Positions 23,581 to 34,825 are shown, numbered from the stretch's first letter. The stretch is 64,000 nucleotides of DNA from Meconema thalassinum (GCA_946902985.2 OX336391.1:196232289-196296288); one strand, 5' to 3'. Translations and numbers: made by a program. The notes: a model not told the origin generated them from the letters alone.

Positions 23581-23877
23581 GTTTTCTTATTATTATATTT
23601 AGCGTATGGCTTTTAGTGCCGGGAGTGTCCGAGGACATGTTCGGCTCGCCAGTTTTTTGTAGCTGCTTCTAGACGGACACCCAATGGGTGAGCTACAAGT
23701 ACAGTTGGGGAGGAAAGTTGGATTGGAAGGTCGAGGAGTTGGAAGGTAGCGGCTGTGGCCTATAGTTAGGGACCAACCCCGGCATTTGCCTGGAAGGAAG
23801 ATGGGAAACCACAGAAGACTCCCGGATGTGACCGACTGCCAACAGTCATGCCGTAACGACCACGGCTAACTCACCCG
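23581..23877 (-). mobile_element. SINE family S2, copy with internal deletion
   Basis: Nearly identical to 20979-21302, but it lacks about 40 bp around the B box (cacagaagac joins directly to tcccggatg at 23818-23822). The 12-bp target duplication gtgttgctaatg lies at 23569-23580 and 23878-23889. The stretch 23581-23601 would be its A-rich tail on the minus strand. Confidence 0.85.
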
Positions 23878-23983
23878 GTGTTGCTAATGTTATTTATTAT
23901 TTACACAGTGCTTATTTCAAATTCTGTGTTTGCAGGAGTATCTTTTTTATTCATTGATTTATTTAGTTAGTTATTGTTGTTTT

Positions 23984-24022
23984 AAGGGGTGGAACTACGA
24001 GGTCATCTGCCCCATTGATATA
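23984..24022. repeat. Short dispersed hairpin motif (aagggg...cccc)
   Basis: ttttaaggggtggaactacg followed by aggtcatctgcccc. The same motif occurs at 47108-47143 and 57709-57744 as aaggggcgtaactacgaggt followed by catctgcccctt, where aaggggc and gcccctt pair. Probably the end of a dispersed element. Confidence 0.5.
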
Positions 24023-24074
24023 TTTATTTAACGTTGTTTTAGTTTGTTTAATGTTATTAAATTATTGGCTTCTT

Positions 24075-24310
24075 CTTCTTCTTTCTTCGATTTGGCCAAC
24101 TAGGGACCACCTCAGTTCAACTGTATCTTCTTCCGAGCTCTAACTACCGCCCAGTGTTCTCGCATTCGTCTCCGGTGTTGTTCTTTTCTCTCTTGGGACC
24201 TCGCCTTCCCTGTCTTCAGCTTCGGCTTTTCCTGGAAACCTTTGAGCGTACGTAGTTTTTCCTGAAGTGGAACATGCACCTGGATATCTTTAGGGGAAAT
24301 TTCCATTTCA
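24075..24310 (-). pseudogene. 3' end of a non-LTR retrotransposon (LINE), C-terminal fragment
   Basis: On the minus strand a 64-residue frame (from 24306) ends in QERKEQHRRRMREHWAVVRA and a basic tail. This is the same kind of ending as the LINE at 61902 (RLRRSERMKSYWATRKG). Downstream come a short 3' UTR (gaggtggtccctagttggcc) and a gaagaagaag-type tail at 24067-24080. Only the tail of the element is present, as expected of 5'-truncated insertion. Confidence 0.65.
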
Positions 24311-24431
24311 CGTAGATCTTTCTCATCTTCCGTAAACCATGCTATTTAATTTTGTTAATTTTTAATTTAGTTTCATTTAGTTTAGGATTGTTTAGTTTAG
24401 TTTGTTTATTTATTCATTTATTTATTTTAAT

Positions 24432-24733
24432 GGGGCTGCGTGGCGCAGTCGGTAGAGGCGCTGAGCTTCTAACTGAAAGAGAGTGGGTTCGATCCCCACC
24501 CAGGTAGTGGATTTTAGAAACATAACTACCCCCTTTCGGAAACGCAAATGGCCCTGGGGTTCACTCAGCCTACACCAGAAATGAGTACCAGGGTAATTCC
24601 TGGGAGCATAGACGGCCGGGCGTAGAGATGACAACTCCATCCCATCTAGAACCGATGTCACAAAGAGTGGAAGCCTCTACCTTCCACTACTCCCAGGGCC
24701 TCCATGGCCTGTACGGAGCTGGCTTTGCTTTGT
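24432..24733 (+). mobile_element. tRNA-derived SINE (family S3)
   Basis: Head: ggggctgcgtggcgcagtcg with A-box tggcgcagtcggta and B-box gggttcgatcccc (24486-24498), close to a tRNA. The body is unrelated to tRNA. A 15-bp target duplication tttatttattttaat lies at 24417-24431 and 24734-24748. Only one copy was seen in this window. Confidence 0.85.
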
Positions 24734-24767
24734 TTTATTTATTTTAATATTTCTTATTTTATCTTAT

Positions 24768-24875
24768 TTTTAGCCTACTTTCGATTTTTGCAAAAAATGA
24801 AAGTAGACTTATGAGATCAACACAGGGCGAAAAAAAGTGTGTCTGTCTGTGTGTGTGTATGTGTGTGTGTGAGTC

Positions 24876-24906
<31 letters not shown>

Positions 24907-26331
24907 GTGTGTGTACTCTGAATGTCTGTCCCCCCTATCAATTCGAACACGGTGAGCGCAAATTGAACGAAATTTGGTACAAAGGTAGCACTAGCAAAGA
25001 ACACCTCAGTGTCATGTTTTATATCGCCACCATCTTGACGGAAACGTAATGGCGGCCACCCAAATGTTCAAAGCTTAAATCAAATTACGACTAACCTAAT
25101 CATCCGATCTCTACCAAATTTTGCAACAACATACCTTTATGAAGGGAGCATCTTTTGTCAAATGTAATAGGTCATTAGCCTAATAGTTTGCGGATGGCGG
25201 CCATCTTTGTGTCAAAATCGATTACCCCTATTAATTCGAAAACGGTGAAACCAAATGGAATGAAATTTGGTACAGAGGTAGCACTAGCAAAGGGCACCTC
25301 AGTGTCATGTTTTATATCACCGCCATCTTGACGGAAACGTAATGGCGGCCACACAAATGTTCAAAGCTTAAATCAAATTACGACTAACCTAATCATCCGA
25401 TCTCCACCAAATTTTGCAACAACATACCTTTATGGAGGAAGCATCCTTTGACAAATCTAATAGGTCATTAGCCTAATAGTTTGCGGATGGCGGCCATCTT
25501 TGTGTCAAAATCGATTACCCCTATTAATTCGAACACGGTGAAACCGAATGGAATGAAATTTGGTACAGAGGTAGCACTAGCAAAGGGCACCTCAGTGTCA
25601 TGTTTTATATCGCCGCCATCTTGACGGAAACGTAATGGCGGCCACACAAATATGCAAAGCTTAAATCAAATTACGATTAACCTAATCATCCGATCTCTAC
25701 CAAATTTTGCAACAACAAATCTTTATGTGGGAAGCATATTCTGACACAACTGCTAGATCATCAGCCCAATAGTTTGCAGATGGTGGCCAAGTATGTGTGC
25801 AAATCGATTCCCCCTATCAATTCAAACACGGTGAAACTGAATTGAACGAAATTTGGTACAGAGGTAGCACTAGCAAAAGGCACCTCAGTGTTATGTTTTA
25901 TATCGCCGCCAACTTGACGGAAACGGAATGACGGCCACCCGAATGTTAAAAGCTTAAATCAAATTTCGACCATCCTAATAATTTGATCTCTACCGGATTT
26001 TGCAACAACATGCCTTTTTGTGGAAAGCATCTTATGACTGACTACAAGGTCATCAGCCCAATAGTTTGCAAATAGCGGCCATGTATGTGTGCAAATCCAT
26101 TCCCCAGATCAATTCAAACACGGTGAAACCGAATTGAATGAATTTTTTTACAGAGATAGCACTAGCAAAGGGCACCTCATATTCATGTTTAATATCCCTA
26201 TAGCACGTTGTATTTCAACAAGCTACTACAACCAACCTCGAATTATACTCCTTGAAAAGGACAAAGAGTTATAACAATACCCATGCATTTAGGAGAAAGT
26301 AGGCTATATGTTCTTTACTGAACATCTTGTT
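24768..26331 (-). mobile_element. 293-bp-repeat element, inverted copy
   Basis: Minus-strand counterpart of 8394-10492. It starts tagcctactttcgatttttg, has a (gt)n tract at 24838-24917, then about five repeat units with ccgccatcttgacggaaacg near 25320 and 25613, and ends gtaggctatatgttctttac plus tgaacatcttgttc. The inverted terminal motif tagcctacttt is intact at both ends (about 24769 and 26300). It has fewer repeat units than the + copy, so the unit number is variable. Confidence 0.75.
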
Positions 26332-26640
26332 CGTTTTTGAAATTGTCGTTTTTGTTTCATTATTTTTGATTTTTACTTTCTTGTTGATGCTTTATTTTAT
26401 TTTTAATTGCTATTGTTTTTTTTTTGTTTTTTTCTTGTGTATATTTTTCTTTTTACTTTTTGCAATGTATTCTAATTTTTAATTTTTTAAAATTTAATTT
26501 CTATTTTCTTGTTCTTGGTTCATTGACATTTTTTTGTGTGTTTATTTTAAAATTTTATTTTTATTATAATCAATTCTTCATTAATATTATTATTTTTATT
26601 CATTTTGTAATTTATTTTATTTTTATTTAACTAGCTATAC
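26332..26640. repeat. AT-rich inverted arm, left
   Basis: T-rich sequence whose reverse complement matches 28365-28615 beyond what base composition would give. Shared on the compared strands are ttaattgctatt, ttttactttttgcaatg/ttttacattttgcgttg, gtattct and ctattttcttgttc. No coding content. Confidence 0.55.
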
Positions 26641-26689
26641 CTGGCATACGTGGTAATGCCAATCAAAGGCAGATGGAAAGAAAGGAAAG

Positions 26690-26930
26690 ATGATAATAAT
26701 GCTATTGGTTTTACGTCTCTTTTAACAACTGCGGCTTTTAGAGACGCCGAGGTGACTGAATTTTGACTCAAAGGGGATCTTTAACGTGCCAGTAAATCTA
26801 CTGGCATGGCCCTCTCAAATTTGCACACCATCAAATGCCAACTGGCTGCGCCATGATTCGATTCTGCAACCTTGGTCACAGCAGGCGAGAACGTTACCGC
26901 TGCGCCACGCATCCAGCCCAAGAAAGTAAG
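26690..26930 (-). mobile_element. tRNA-derived SINE (family S4)
   Basis: The reverse complement matches the SINE at 31975-32232: tggcgcagcggtaacgttct at the head, tagatttactggcacgttaa and gatcccc in the body, and ggcgtctctaaaa near the tail. The B-box region is degenerate (cagaatcgaatc on the minus strand). Confidence 0.75.
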
Positions 26931-27074
26931 AATGAAAACAAGTGTTTGAATTGTAATTTCGTTTACTGAAATGCCCTTGGACAAACAATATTCTTTGTTT
27001 TCCTGTCCGGTGCGTATATAAATAAATCCGAAGGCTTTCCGACGCGTGAGCCCGCCACATACAGCTGACCATGT

Positions 27075-27770
27075 GAGCATTTGTTGAAACTACTCGTGCG
27101 CAATCTAATGAAAAATGGATTTACTTATTCAGAAACAATGGTGGGAGTGTGCACAACATCTCACCAGGGTTCATTGCAATTGGCGGAATTGTATATGAAC
27201 GCCTACGGGACTCTCCTGAAACGATTCGCTGGCCAACACTCATTTGTTGAAACTACTCGTATGCTACCTACTACCAAATGTTTTTTTCTAATTCAGAATC
27301 CTTTGCGGCAGTGTGCACAACAACTCAACAAAATTGCATCACAGTTGGATGAATGGTATATGAACGCATACTGGACTTTGTAGAAACGATTCGCCTGCTG
27401 TCGCTCATTAGTTGAATCTACCAGTTCGCTACCTATTGCAAAAGCCTTTCCTGGAGTGTGCACAACAGTTCACTAAAGTTTAATTGCAATTGAATGAATG
27501 GAATATGAATGCAAGCAAGGAAGCTGTTAATCATGAGATATGACAACGCATAAGAGATTTGAAACGATTTGCGCACCGTCACTTATTTGTTGAATCTACT
27601 CGTGCGCTACCTATTGTAAAATGGATCTACTCAACCAGAAACCTTCCCTGGAATGCACACAACAACTCACCCAAGTTTCATCGCAATCGGTGAAGGCATA
27701 TGAACGCATAAGGGACTTGAAACGAATCGCGCGCCATGACCATATTCGAACCGGCTGCCAAGCTTGAGTT
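27075..27770 (+). repeat. Four degenerate tandem repeats of about 145-196 bp
   Basis: The landmark gtgtgcacaac (or variant) recurs at about 27148, 27311, 27456 and 27652. Each unit also has ttgttgaaactactcgtgcg-like, cattgcaattggatgaatgg-like and atatgaacgcataagggact-like text. Reading frames do not persist between units. The origin is not recognised. Confidence 0.75.
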
Positions 27771-27975
27771 CAGTTTTAAGAACTGCACTTTACCACTGGC
27801 CCACACCAGCTGGTAAAAATAAAATATGAATGGTGTGAAGTGATTGATATACAATTCTACAGGCTTAATTGAAACTCATGCATTAGAGCTCTGCTGAGAC
27901 AGCATGTCACCTCGCGATGAAAAAGCAAGCCAAGGGCTGGTATGTATGCTCACTTGCCTCTTGGTCTCAGTACAT

Positions 27976-28306
27976 GAAATGAAAATCCACAGCCATCTTC
28001 CCGTCTCCGACCGGGTCAGGAATGGAATGAATGAAGCCCCCATCTAGCGGCGAGGATATGAAGTGTGCCGGCTGCCGAAGCCTGTCGCACTCCTCTGGGG
28101 CAATGATTAAATGAATGACAGATGAAATGAAATGATAGTGGAGAGTGTTGCTGGAATGAAATGTTGACAGGGAAAACCGGAATACCCGGAGAAAAACCTG
28201 TCTGCCTCCGTTCTGTCCAACACAGATCTCACATGGAGTGACCGGGATTTGAACCACGGACCCAGCGGTAAGAGGCCGGCGTGCTGCCGCCTAAGCCACG
28301 GAGGCT
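27976..28306 (-). mobile_element. tRNA-derived SINE (family S5)
   Basis: The minus-strand head is gcctccgtggcttaggcggc, with A box tggcttaggcgg and B box ggttcaaatcccgg. The perfect 15-bp target duplication ttggtctcagtacat is at 27961-27975 and 28307-28321. The body is AT-poor and has gaatgaatg-type repeats towards the 3' end. Confidence 0.9.
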
Positions 28307-28364
28307 TTGGTCTCAGTACATAATATACTATATTCCAATATTATTACCAAAATTCCCAACAACA

Positions 28365-28615
28365 TTAACCTTTTATATTATAAAATAGAAAATGTATTAC
28401 AGACAAACATAAACTAAGAACCTCGAACAAGAAAATAGGAATGAAATTACAATAAAACCAAATTAAATATACAGAATACAACGCAAAATGTAAAAAATAA
28501 AAGTATACACAATAAACTAAAAGTAAAAAATAGCAATTAAGAATTAAATATATCAACACAAAATCAAAAATCGACATACAAATTCAAAATTTCCAAAAAC
28601 GAAAAATTAAATTGA
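28365..28615. repeat. AT-rich inverted arm, right
   Basis: Inverted partner of 26332-26640. The two arms bracket about 1.7 kb that contains two SINEs and the 27-kb tandem repeats. The match is interrupted by small indels, as expected for old sequence. Confidence 0.55.
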
Positions 28616-29525
28616 AATTTAAAAGAAAGCAAATTAACTAAATAAACTATGCTGAAAAATCTAAACCAAACTAAAGTAAATTAAATTAAATTAAAAATTA
28701 AACAAAATTAAATAGAATTAAGTACTGTAAACTGAATTTCTGAAATTCAAAGTCCAGATTTTCTCGAATTTTATTCGGTCCCATATCATTCCTATACATG
28801 AAAATATGATATATCTAATTCAACGTCTTGAATAAGAGAAAATTAAAGATTTCGTCAATTATAACTATATATCATTGTTACTGTAGTTTGTGAATGATTT
28901 TATCACTCTTCTATTGGTTGATTTCCCGCGTCTTATCGACCAATAATACACTTCCCTTAGTTGCCAATATTTTGAATAAGGGAACATTTATTTCCGATAT
29001 CAAATGGAGGAAAACATATTAATTTATCACAATTGTTTAAAGAGTAGAATTGGACAATTAAGTATAGAAGGAGATTAAAAAAGTTACGAGCCTTACAGTA
29101 GTCGCATATGATGTATAACATCTGACGTTATCCTACTATGAAATTGAGATGAAATGTATGTGAAGTCATCTGACATGTTATCCTACTCGTATACTACACA
29201 GCTTGAACATTCTTAAAATATTAATTTACGCTATGTTTTCATACTGGTACAATGATGAATGTATAGATTGAATTGGAGATATGATACAGTCTCACTTGTT
29301 TGAACAAACATCGCATATTATATTGTAAATTAAGAGGAGGAATGAAACCATAGTTTCTTGGCTATCTATAGACTACTAGAAATAATGTTCAATACAATCA
29401 AATTTCCCAACTCCTCCTTGGTGCAAACTATTGAAATTAAAATTAGATTAATCATAATTTCATGTAGATTCTGTTAAAATGACGCATAATGCTATGATGG
29501 ATATCGTTTTAATCGATTATCCGGT
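28616..29525. other. AT-rich, no recognisable feature
   Basis: Begins with runs of attaa (28660-28730), then unstructured AT-rich DNA. No conserved frame, TE terminus or tRNA-like sequence was seen up to the tRNA-like remnant at 29530. Confidence 0.6.
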
Positions 29526-29529
29526 AGCA

Positions 29530-29600
29530 AAAATAATTGCCGGGACTGGGGTTCGAACCTGAGACCTCATGATTCGCAGACCAAGATGCTATCCACGCTG
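29530..29600 (-). repeat. tRNA-like remnant (SINE head or tRNA pseudogene)
   Basis: The minus strand contains caggttcgaaccccagtccc, a good B box and T-arm. The upstream part (gcgtggatagcatcttgg) can be read as an A box, but the stems do not pair as in a functional tRNA. No further copy was seen here. Confidence 0.4.
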
Positions 29601-30900
29601 ATATTACAACCACAGAAATTTAGAGTACAAAACAGTTACTTATTTTCGCGTGCCGGTAATAATATTTAAGTATTTTTTATGCTCTATTAATATTTTGATC
29701 TTTTCGATAATGTTCCTGCGTGGAATTGAGTTTTAAATTAGTTATGAATACGCCTACTTGAAAGTAAAGGGAATTCCCAAAGTGGCCATGAATGGCTAGC
29801 CCAGTTCCCATATAAAAACATCGATATAAGTTATATTACATTGATAACTGCATTACCGCAATGTGGGTTAATATCTGAATAGCCAATGTGCAGAAACATA
29901 ATACCGGCTTTGCCGACTAGTTACAATATTTCATATTAAAGCATATTATAATTTAAATACTGATACGAAGACTTTGAACATGTGGTTTGTGTTTCAATCA
30001 GTTCACACCAGAGTTCGCATGAGCGTTTACCGTTCACTATGAAGGTGTTGAGAAAAGTTACTCCGGGAGGGGATGCCCATCACTTTTATCCAGAGATTGA
30101 AAAACAGACCTCTTAATAAATAATAATTGTTTTCGGAAAATATGATATAATGAATATTTTTACACCAAAGAACGACAACTTGAAGATGATTTATTGTAGA
30201 AATATCTGTAATGGCGCCTCCAAACCTTGAAGTAATCCGTATGTGATAAACATTCCACATGGTAACACTGCCGTCCCATTTTTCAAAATCACTCCCACAA
30301 AAATATCCAGCAACCGAGTGGAAAGATGTTACACATCAATAATTTGTCCACCAACATGTGCACGAAACATGTTGGAACGAGCTTCCAGTGATGCTTCCCT
30401 ATTGTGACTGAGCTTTCAGTTGCCGCCCGAAAACATGTTTGTTGTCTTGACACTCCGTGACAAAGTGCCTGCGGAGGTTACGATTTCAGATTAAGACCCA
30501 CATTCACTATGTGCAAATATTTTCACTTTTCAATGAACCAGTAAGCTACTTATAACATTTCTGCAATATTAGCAGTGGAGTGAAGATAACACTAAAATGG
30601 AGTGGTGTGGTAGCTTGCTCTCTTGTTAGTCTCAGCACAAGATGTAACTTACCATTATTGTAATATTAATATCATAAGATTCGAGATGTTGAAGCGAACT
30701 TTACAGATGATTTGCTTTATGAAACGTACCGTTAGAAAAGGATGAAACACTCTTTCTTTATTCAAACATGGCATAAATAAATTGTACTGCTTTGAATTAT
30801 GTTGTAAATGGAGGGATAAGTAAAATACTCACATACGCACATACAAATTGCCCTTTATGGACTTCGGGAGCCCAATCCTAAAAGTGTGTACACAAGTGAT
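29601..30900. other. No recognisable feature
   Basis: Moderately AT-rich sequence up to the left end of the mariner copy. No conserved coding frame, tandem repeat or element terminus was recognised on either strand. Confidence 0.55.
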
Positions 30901-31713
30901 ATATAAGGCGTGATCAAGGAGTTTCCGTTTCACGGCCGTACAATCGATACGGTATGGCAATCAGGCGAAACCGCCGTGAGCATCGAGGCAGTCTTCCCAC
31001 CGATACACGAGGTTGGAAATCCACGTGTGAAGATCCACGTGTGGTAAAATACCGTGTTCTGCTGCGTGAAGTTGTTTATAACCACCTGCTGCAAATCCTC
31101 GTCCGACAGGATTCGTCGACCCTTCAAGGCCTTTTAAGGAACTGAAGGCGTGACAATCGCATGGACAGAGATCAGAACTTTAGGGTGGCTGCTCGTGTGT
31201 TTCCACTTGAATTGGCGTACCTTCTGCGTTACGACCTTCGCAGTATGGTGACGTGCGTTATCATGAAGCAGCAGCACCTCTTGTCACAGTTTTCCAGGAC
31301 GTTTCGCCTTCATTGCACGCCATAATTTCTCCAGTGTTGCGCAGTACCGTTCCCTAGTGATGGAGCCACCAGGTTCCTTAGAATCAATAAGCAATGGGTC
31401 CCGCTACACAAAGAACAGGGTGAGTATCACGTTTCCAGTGAATATGGTTGGCTCGTGAACTACTTGGGACGAGGGAACGATGGATGAGACCACTGCATCG
31501 TTGACGCTTTCAATTCCGGTTCCCAGTGGTGGCACCAGCTTTCGTCGCCTGCAACAATGTGTTCAAAGAACGTGTTGCCTTCAACATTGAAATGAATCAG
31601 GTGCTGTAGGCAAACAGTCATCCGGTGTGCTCTCTGTTCGGCATTGGTCGTCCTGGTTATCCACTGGCTGCAGCAACACCCCCAAACCAAATTTATTTGA
31701 TCACGGCTTATAT
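30901..31713 (-). mobile_element. Mariner-family DNA transposon, internally deleted and decayed
   Basis: Terminal inverted repeats: atataaggcgtgatcaa (30901-30917) against ttgatcacggcttatat (31697-31713), 16 of 17 matching, each next to TA. The minus strand encodes, in different frames, recognisable pieces of a Tc1/mariner DDD transposase: GDESWCHHWEPELK (first aspartate, frame ending at 31460), LLLHDNARHHTAKV (second aspartate, about 31270) and SDLCPCDCHAFSSLKG (third aspartate, about 31150). The last frame includes GRRILSDEDLQQVV. Frameshifts separate the pieces, and the N-terminal DNA-binding half is missing, so the copy is about 0.8 kb rather than the usual 1.3 kb. Inactive. Confidence 0.85.
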
Positions 31714-31747
31714 TTATCTCAATTAGCCTAATGGCATTTAAAAAATA

Positions 31748-31845
31748 ACAAGATGTTCAGTAAAGAACATATAGCCTACTTTCTCCTAAATGTATGAGTA
31801 TAGTTATAACTCGTTGTTATTATCAAAGAGTATAATAGAACTATT
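31748..31845 (+). repeat. Left-end fragment of the 293-bp-repeat element
   Basis: Contains aacaagatgttcagtaaaga, then acatatagcctactttctcc and a gttataactc stretch, matching 8394-8490. Nothing of the 293-bp repeats follows directly. The matching right end lies at 33370-33806, so this could be one copy disrupted by later insertions, or two fragments. Confidence 0.75.
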
Positions 31846-31974
31846 CTTTGTTGAAGACCTTAGAAACGATTTACCTCTACCAAACGCCACAACCTAGATA
31901 AAAACTGCTACCATCATTGAAGAAAGAAAGATAAGAAGTATCTAAAGAATGTTATGGATCTGGAGACATAATCG

Positions 31975-32195
31975 ACCGGACTGGCGGCGTGGCTCAGCGG
32001 TAACGTTCTCGCTTGCTGGACCGTATGTTTCAGGTTCGTATCCTGGCGCAGTCAGCTGGCATTTGAAGGTGCACAAATGCGAGGGAGCCGTGTTAGTAGA
32101 TTTACTGGCACGTTAAAGATCCCCTTCGGGACAAAATTCTGGCACCCCGGCGTCTCTAAAAGCAACAGTAGTTAAAAGGGACGTAAAACCAATAA

Positions 32196-32232
<37 letters not shown>
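31975..32232 (+). mobile_element. tRNA-derived SINE (family S4)
   Basis: Head: ggcggcgtggctcagcggta (A box tggctcagcggta) and a slightly degenerate B box (aggttcgtatcc). Body gatccccttcgggac and ggcgtctctaaaagcaac; tail (tta)n to 32232. The 9-bp target duplication acataatcg is at 31966-31974 and 32233-32241. Same family as 26690-26930. Confidence 0.85.
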
Positions 32233-32234
<2 letters not shown>

Positions 32235-32419
32235 ATAATCGGCCTGACGCGGGCAACATCCAACTTTGAGTTGAGGCATGTCTTTACACGTCTGGCTGCG
32301 TATGACTTTCACAACCCTAATTGAATTAACAAATCTTTCCATGACCCTACAGAGACGTGTGTATACCAACTATGTGGATATTTTCGATTGCTATTTGGCT
32401 GAAATAGAAGTATTAATTA

Positions 32420-32665
32420 ATATCCTGAACTAGCACCAACGGTAGAGTTCAGATACTATGTGAAATCGTTTTGTTCTTTACTTCAATTAACATTTTCAAA
32501 TAACGCACAATAGGCTGTTACAAACCCTTTAAAATAGAAAGTAAAAATGTATCGTAGTATCATCTTGACATTCTTCAAATTCGATGCGCATAGAATGCAA
32601 ATGGTATAGTAATCAATGGAGCCCCACGTAGACTAGTCGTGATATCTAGTGGTGAAATATCTAAC
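32420..32665 (+). repeat. Dispersed repeat R, copy 2
   Basis: Aligns with 22185-22400 in the same orientation (gcaccaac, aataggctgttacaaac, aaaatgtatcgta, cttcaaattcgatgcg). It sits between the two fragments of the 293-bp-repeat element. Confidence 0.65.
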
Positions 32666-32904
32666 AATATAATCCTAACAGAGCGAGTGCATTCTAGCGG
32701 CCAGAAGAAGAAACTTTTCAATAAAATCTGGTCGGCGTGCAGTTACCTTTTTGGCAGCTAGATGTCTCGAGTAAATCTGCTGGCGAATTATGTTTTAATT
32801 AAATATATATTTTACACCATAATATGCACAATATAACGCTTAATTTTAAAACATCTGAGTCATTACAAAACAATAAACATATAAAATTTCAAGCAAAAAA
32901 ACTA

Positions 32905-32985
32905 GCTCTGATCGGGTTTGAACCATAGGCATTTGGGCGATAAGCTAACGCTCTACCACTGAGCTAAGTGTGTCAACCAATATCG
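32905..32985 (-). repeat. tRNA-like remnant
   Basis: The minus strand reads cttagctcagtggtagagcg (A-box region) and ggttcaaacccgatcagagc (B box/T-arm), about one tRNA length. The acceptor arms and the anticodon stem do not pair, so I take it as a pseudo-tRNA or SINE head rather than a functional gene. Confidence 0.5.
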
Positions 32986-33369
32986 TTCTATATAAAATGA
33001 CTTACATAGAACTTGTTAGCAAATAGTGATTTATACTAAACGATTTCATCACTGGAGTATATTATTTATATATAAAGCATTTCATACAAAGTTTATTTAT
33101 TTTATATCAGTACGCTATATTGCATGCAATACTCAAATTAGTGAAATATAAGTCAGGCACAAGATATCCGCTGCCATCTTGTCTTATTACTAAATCAGCT
33201 CAGCTTTTTAAAATCACGTCTGCACTATAGTATTACAAAATAAACTTTTAATTTCGAACGTGCCTCTTCCTTTTGAACAGTTAAAACGATTCTCGGCTCG
33301 ATAATCGGAACTGGTGGGTCCCATGATATGGATTATAAAGTTTGCATAATTCGCACGGTCACCATCCTG

Positions 33370-33806
33370 AAATGGTATGGCGGACGACCTTGTAGTTTGG
33401 TCACAAGACGCATCCTATACGAAGGTATGTTGTTACCAAATTTGGTAGAGATCGGATGATTTGGTTAGTCGTTATTTGATTTTACGTTTTGAACGTTTGA
33501 GTGGCCGCCATTCAGTTTTAGTAAAGATGGCGGCGATATAAAACATGACACTGAGGTGTCCTTTGCTAGTGCTACCTTTGTACCAAATTTCGTTCAATTC
33601 GCATTCACCGTGTTCGAATTGATAGGGGGGGACAGACATTCAGAGTACACACACTCACACACACACACACACAGACACACAGACACACACACACACAGAC
33701 TCACACACACACACATACACACAGACAGACACACTTTTTTTCGCCCTGTGTTGATCTCATAAGTCTACTTTCATTTTTTGCAAAAATCGAAAGTAGGCTA
33801 AAAACT
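33370..33806 (+). mobile_element. Right-end fragment of the 293-bp-repeat element
   Basis: One repeat unit (gtggccgccattcag, aagatggcggcgatataaaa) followed by gaattgataggggggg, a (ca)n tract (33650-33728) and the right end cgaaagtaggctaaaaa. It matches the ends at 10492 and 24768. Confidence 0.85.
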
Positions 33807-34589
33807 AGGAGATCAAACAAGTCTCTTGTAGCAGTTCCACCTGGCAGAAAAGTAAAAACAAATTGACAGAATGCAGCATCACCACGCTGAAACAAGTGTG
33901 AAAGAATGGGGAGGATTGTGGGTTATTACACCGGCAATTAGAGCGATTATTATAAGAGGATGGTATTTAATTACCTACAAATTTATTCTTCTTAGTAAAT
34001 TTTGTATACTGCTTAATTTGTTTCTGTACGAGGAAAGAATGATCAGAGTTGACCTATATTGAACAGTCAGTATGCGTTACGGAACAGAGGTATGTATAAC
34101 ACGTGATATCAGACCAAGTGAGGGAGAAAAACCTCTCCCTTGTGCATTCCCCACGCGAAGAATATGTGGTCTGATATCGACAGCCTGCCTGTCAGTCTCT
34201 GGTAGAGGAAGATTGACTAATGCTTCTGGCATATTGAATGCCTCTAGAGGCTTGCTTCAATAATTCTCATGACACATGAAAATATTGGCATATAGAAAGG
34301 TCGGCGAACTTAAACACGATGCCAGCCATAAAACAGGTTCATGTTGCCAGTGGTTTTGTAAATTAGGTCTACCTAGAACTAAAGATGATCACCGTATTCA
34401 TTCCCCAGCTGACTGCAATAGCATCCGTCGGCTTCAATGTAAACAGATGTGTTACCTATCACTGTGTGTACAGAGTATTAAGTGAACATTAGGTTAATTA
34501 TTAATTAAGTTTTTGTTGTCTTTGATGGCATTGTTGTTCCGTTTGAGGGCCTTAGACATCCTGGTTATTCCGACCGAGCACTTGGGTGA
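33807..34589. other. Unassigned, with a 74-bp inverted repeat at 34105-34178
   Basis: gatatcagacca at 34105-34116 pairs exactly with tggtctgatatc at 34167-34178. Inside it agggag/ctccct can form a second stem (34120-34141). The rest of the interval shows no gene or known element. Confidence 0.5.
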
Positions 34590-34825
34590 GTGTGAAATGT
34601 ATTGTGATAACCCGTGTTATGCTGGCATTCGTGGCCTGGAGTAGAAGTGGGAAACCAGGGAAAGATTCTTTCAGGATGGCTGAAGAGGGAATCGAGCCCA
34701 CATTTTCTGAGTTTTGCCTCACGAGACTGAGTGGACCCCGTTCCAGCCCTCAGACCATAATTGAATTTCTTGAGAGAGCCGGGAATCGAAACCGGACCTG
34801 CGGGGCGTCAGCCGAGCTACACTAG
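34590..34825 (-). mobile_element. SINE-like element (family S6)
   Basis: The right end on the minus strand is tRNA-like: ggctgacgccccgcaggtcc followed by ggtttcgattcccggc (B box). The segment ccgttccagccctcagacca recurs, diverged, at 35769-35800, supporting a dispersed family. No clear target duplication. Confidence 0.6.

Noticed and set aside
24759..25004. Frames rich in histidine-threonine over the (gt)n tract (also 33556-33762)
   Set aside because: Translation of CA/GT microsatellites at the end of the 293-bp-repeat element.
29530..29600. Functional tRNA gene (also 32905-32985)
   Set aside because: Promoter boxes can be read, but acceptor and anticodon stems do not pair; pseudo-tRNA or SINE heads are more likely.
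32197..32232. Regulatory (att)n element (also 35667-35706)
   Set aside because: The first is the tail of the S4 SINE, the second a plain microsatellite.
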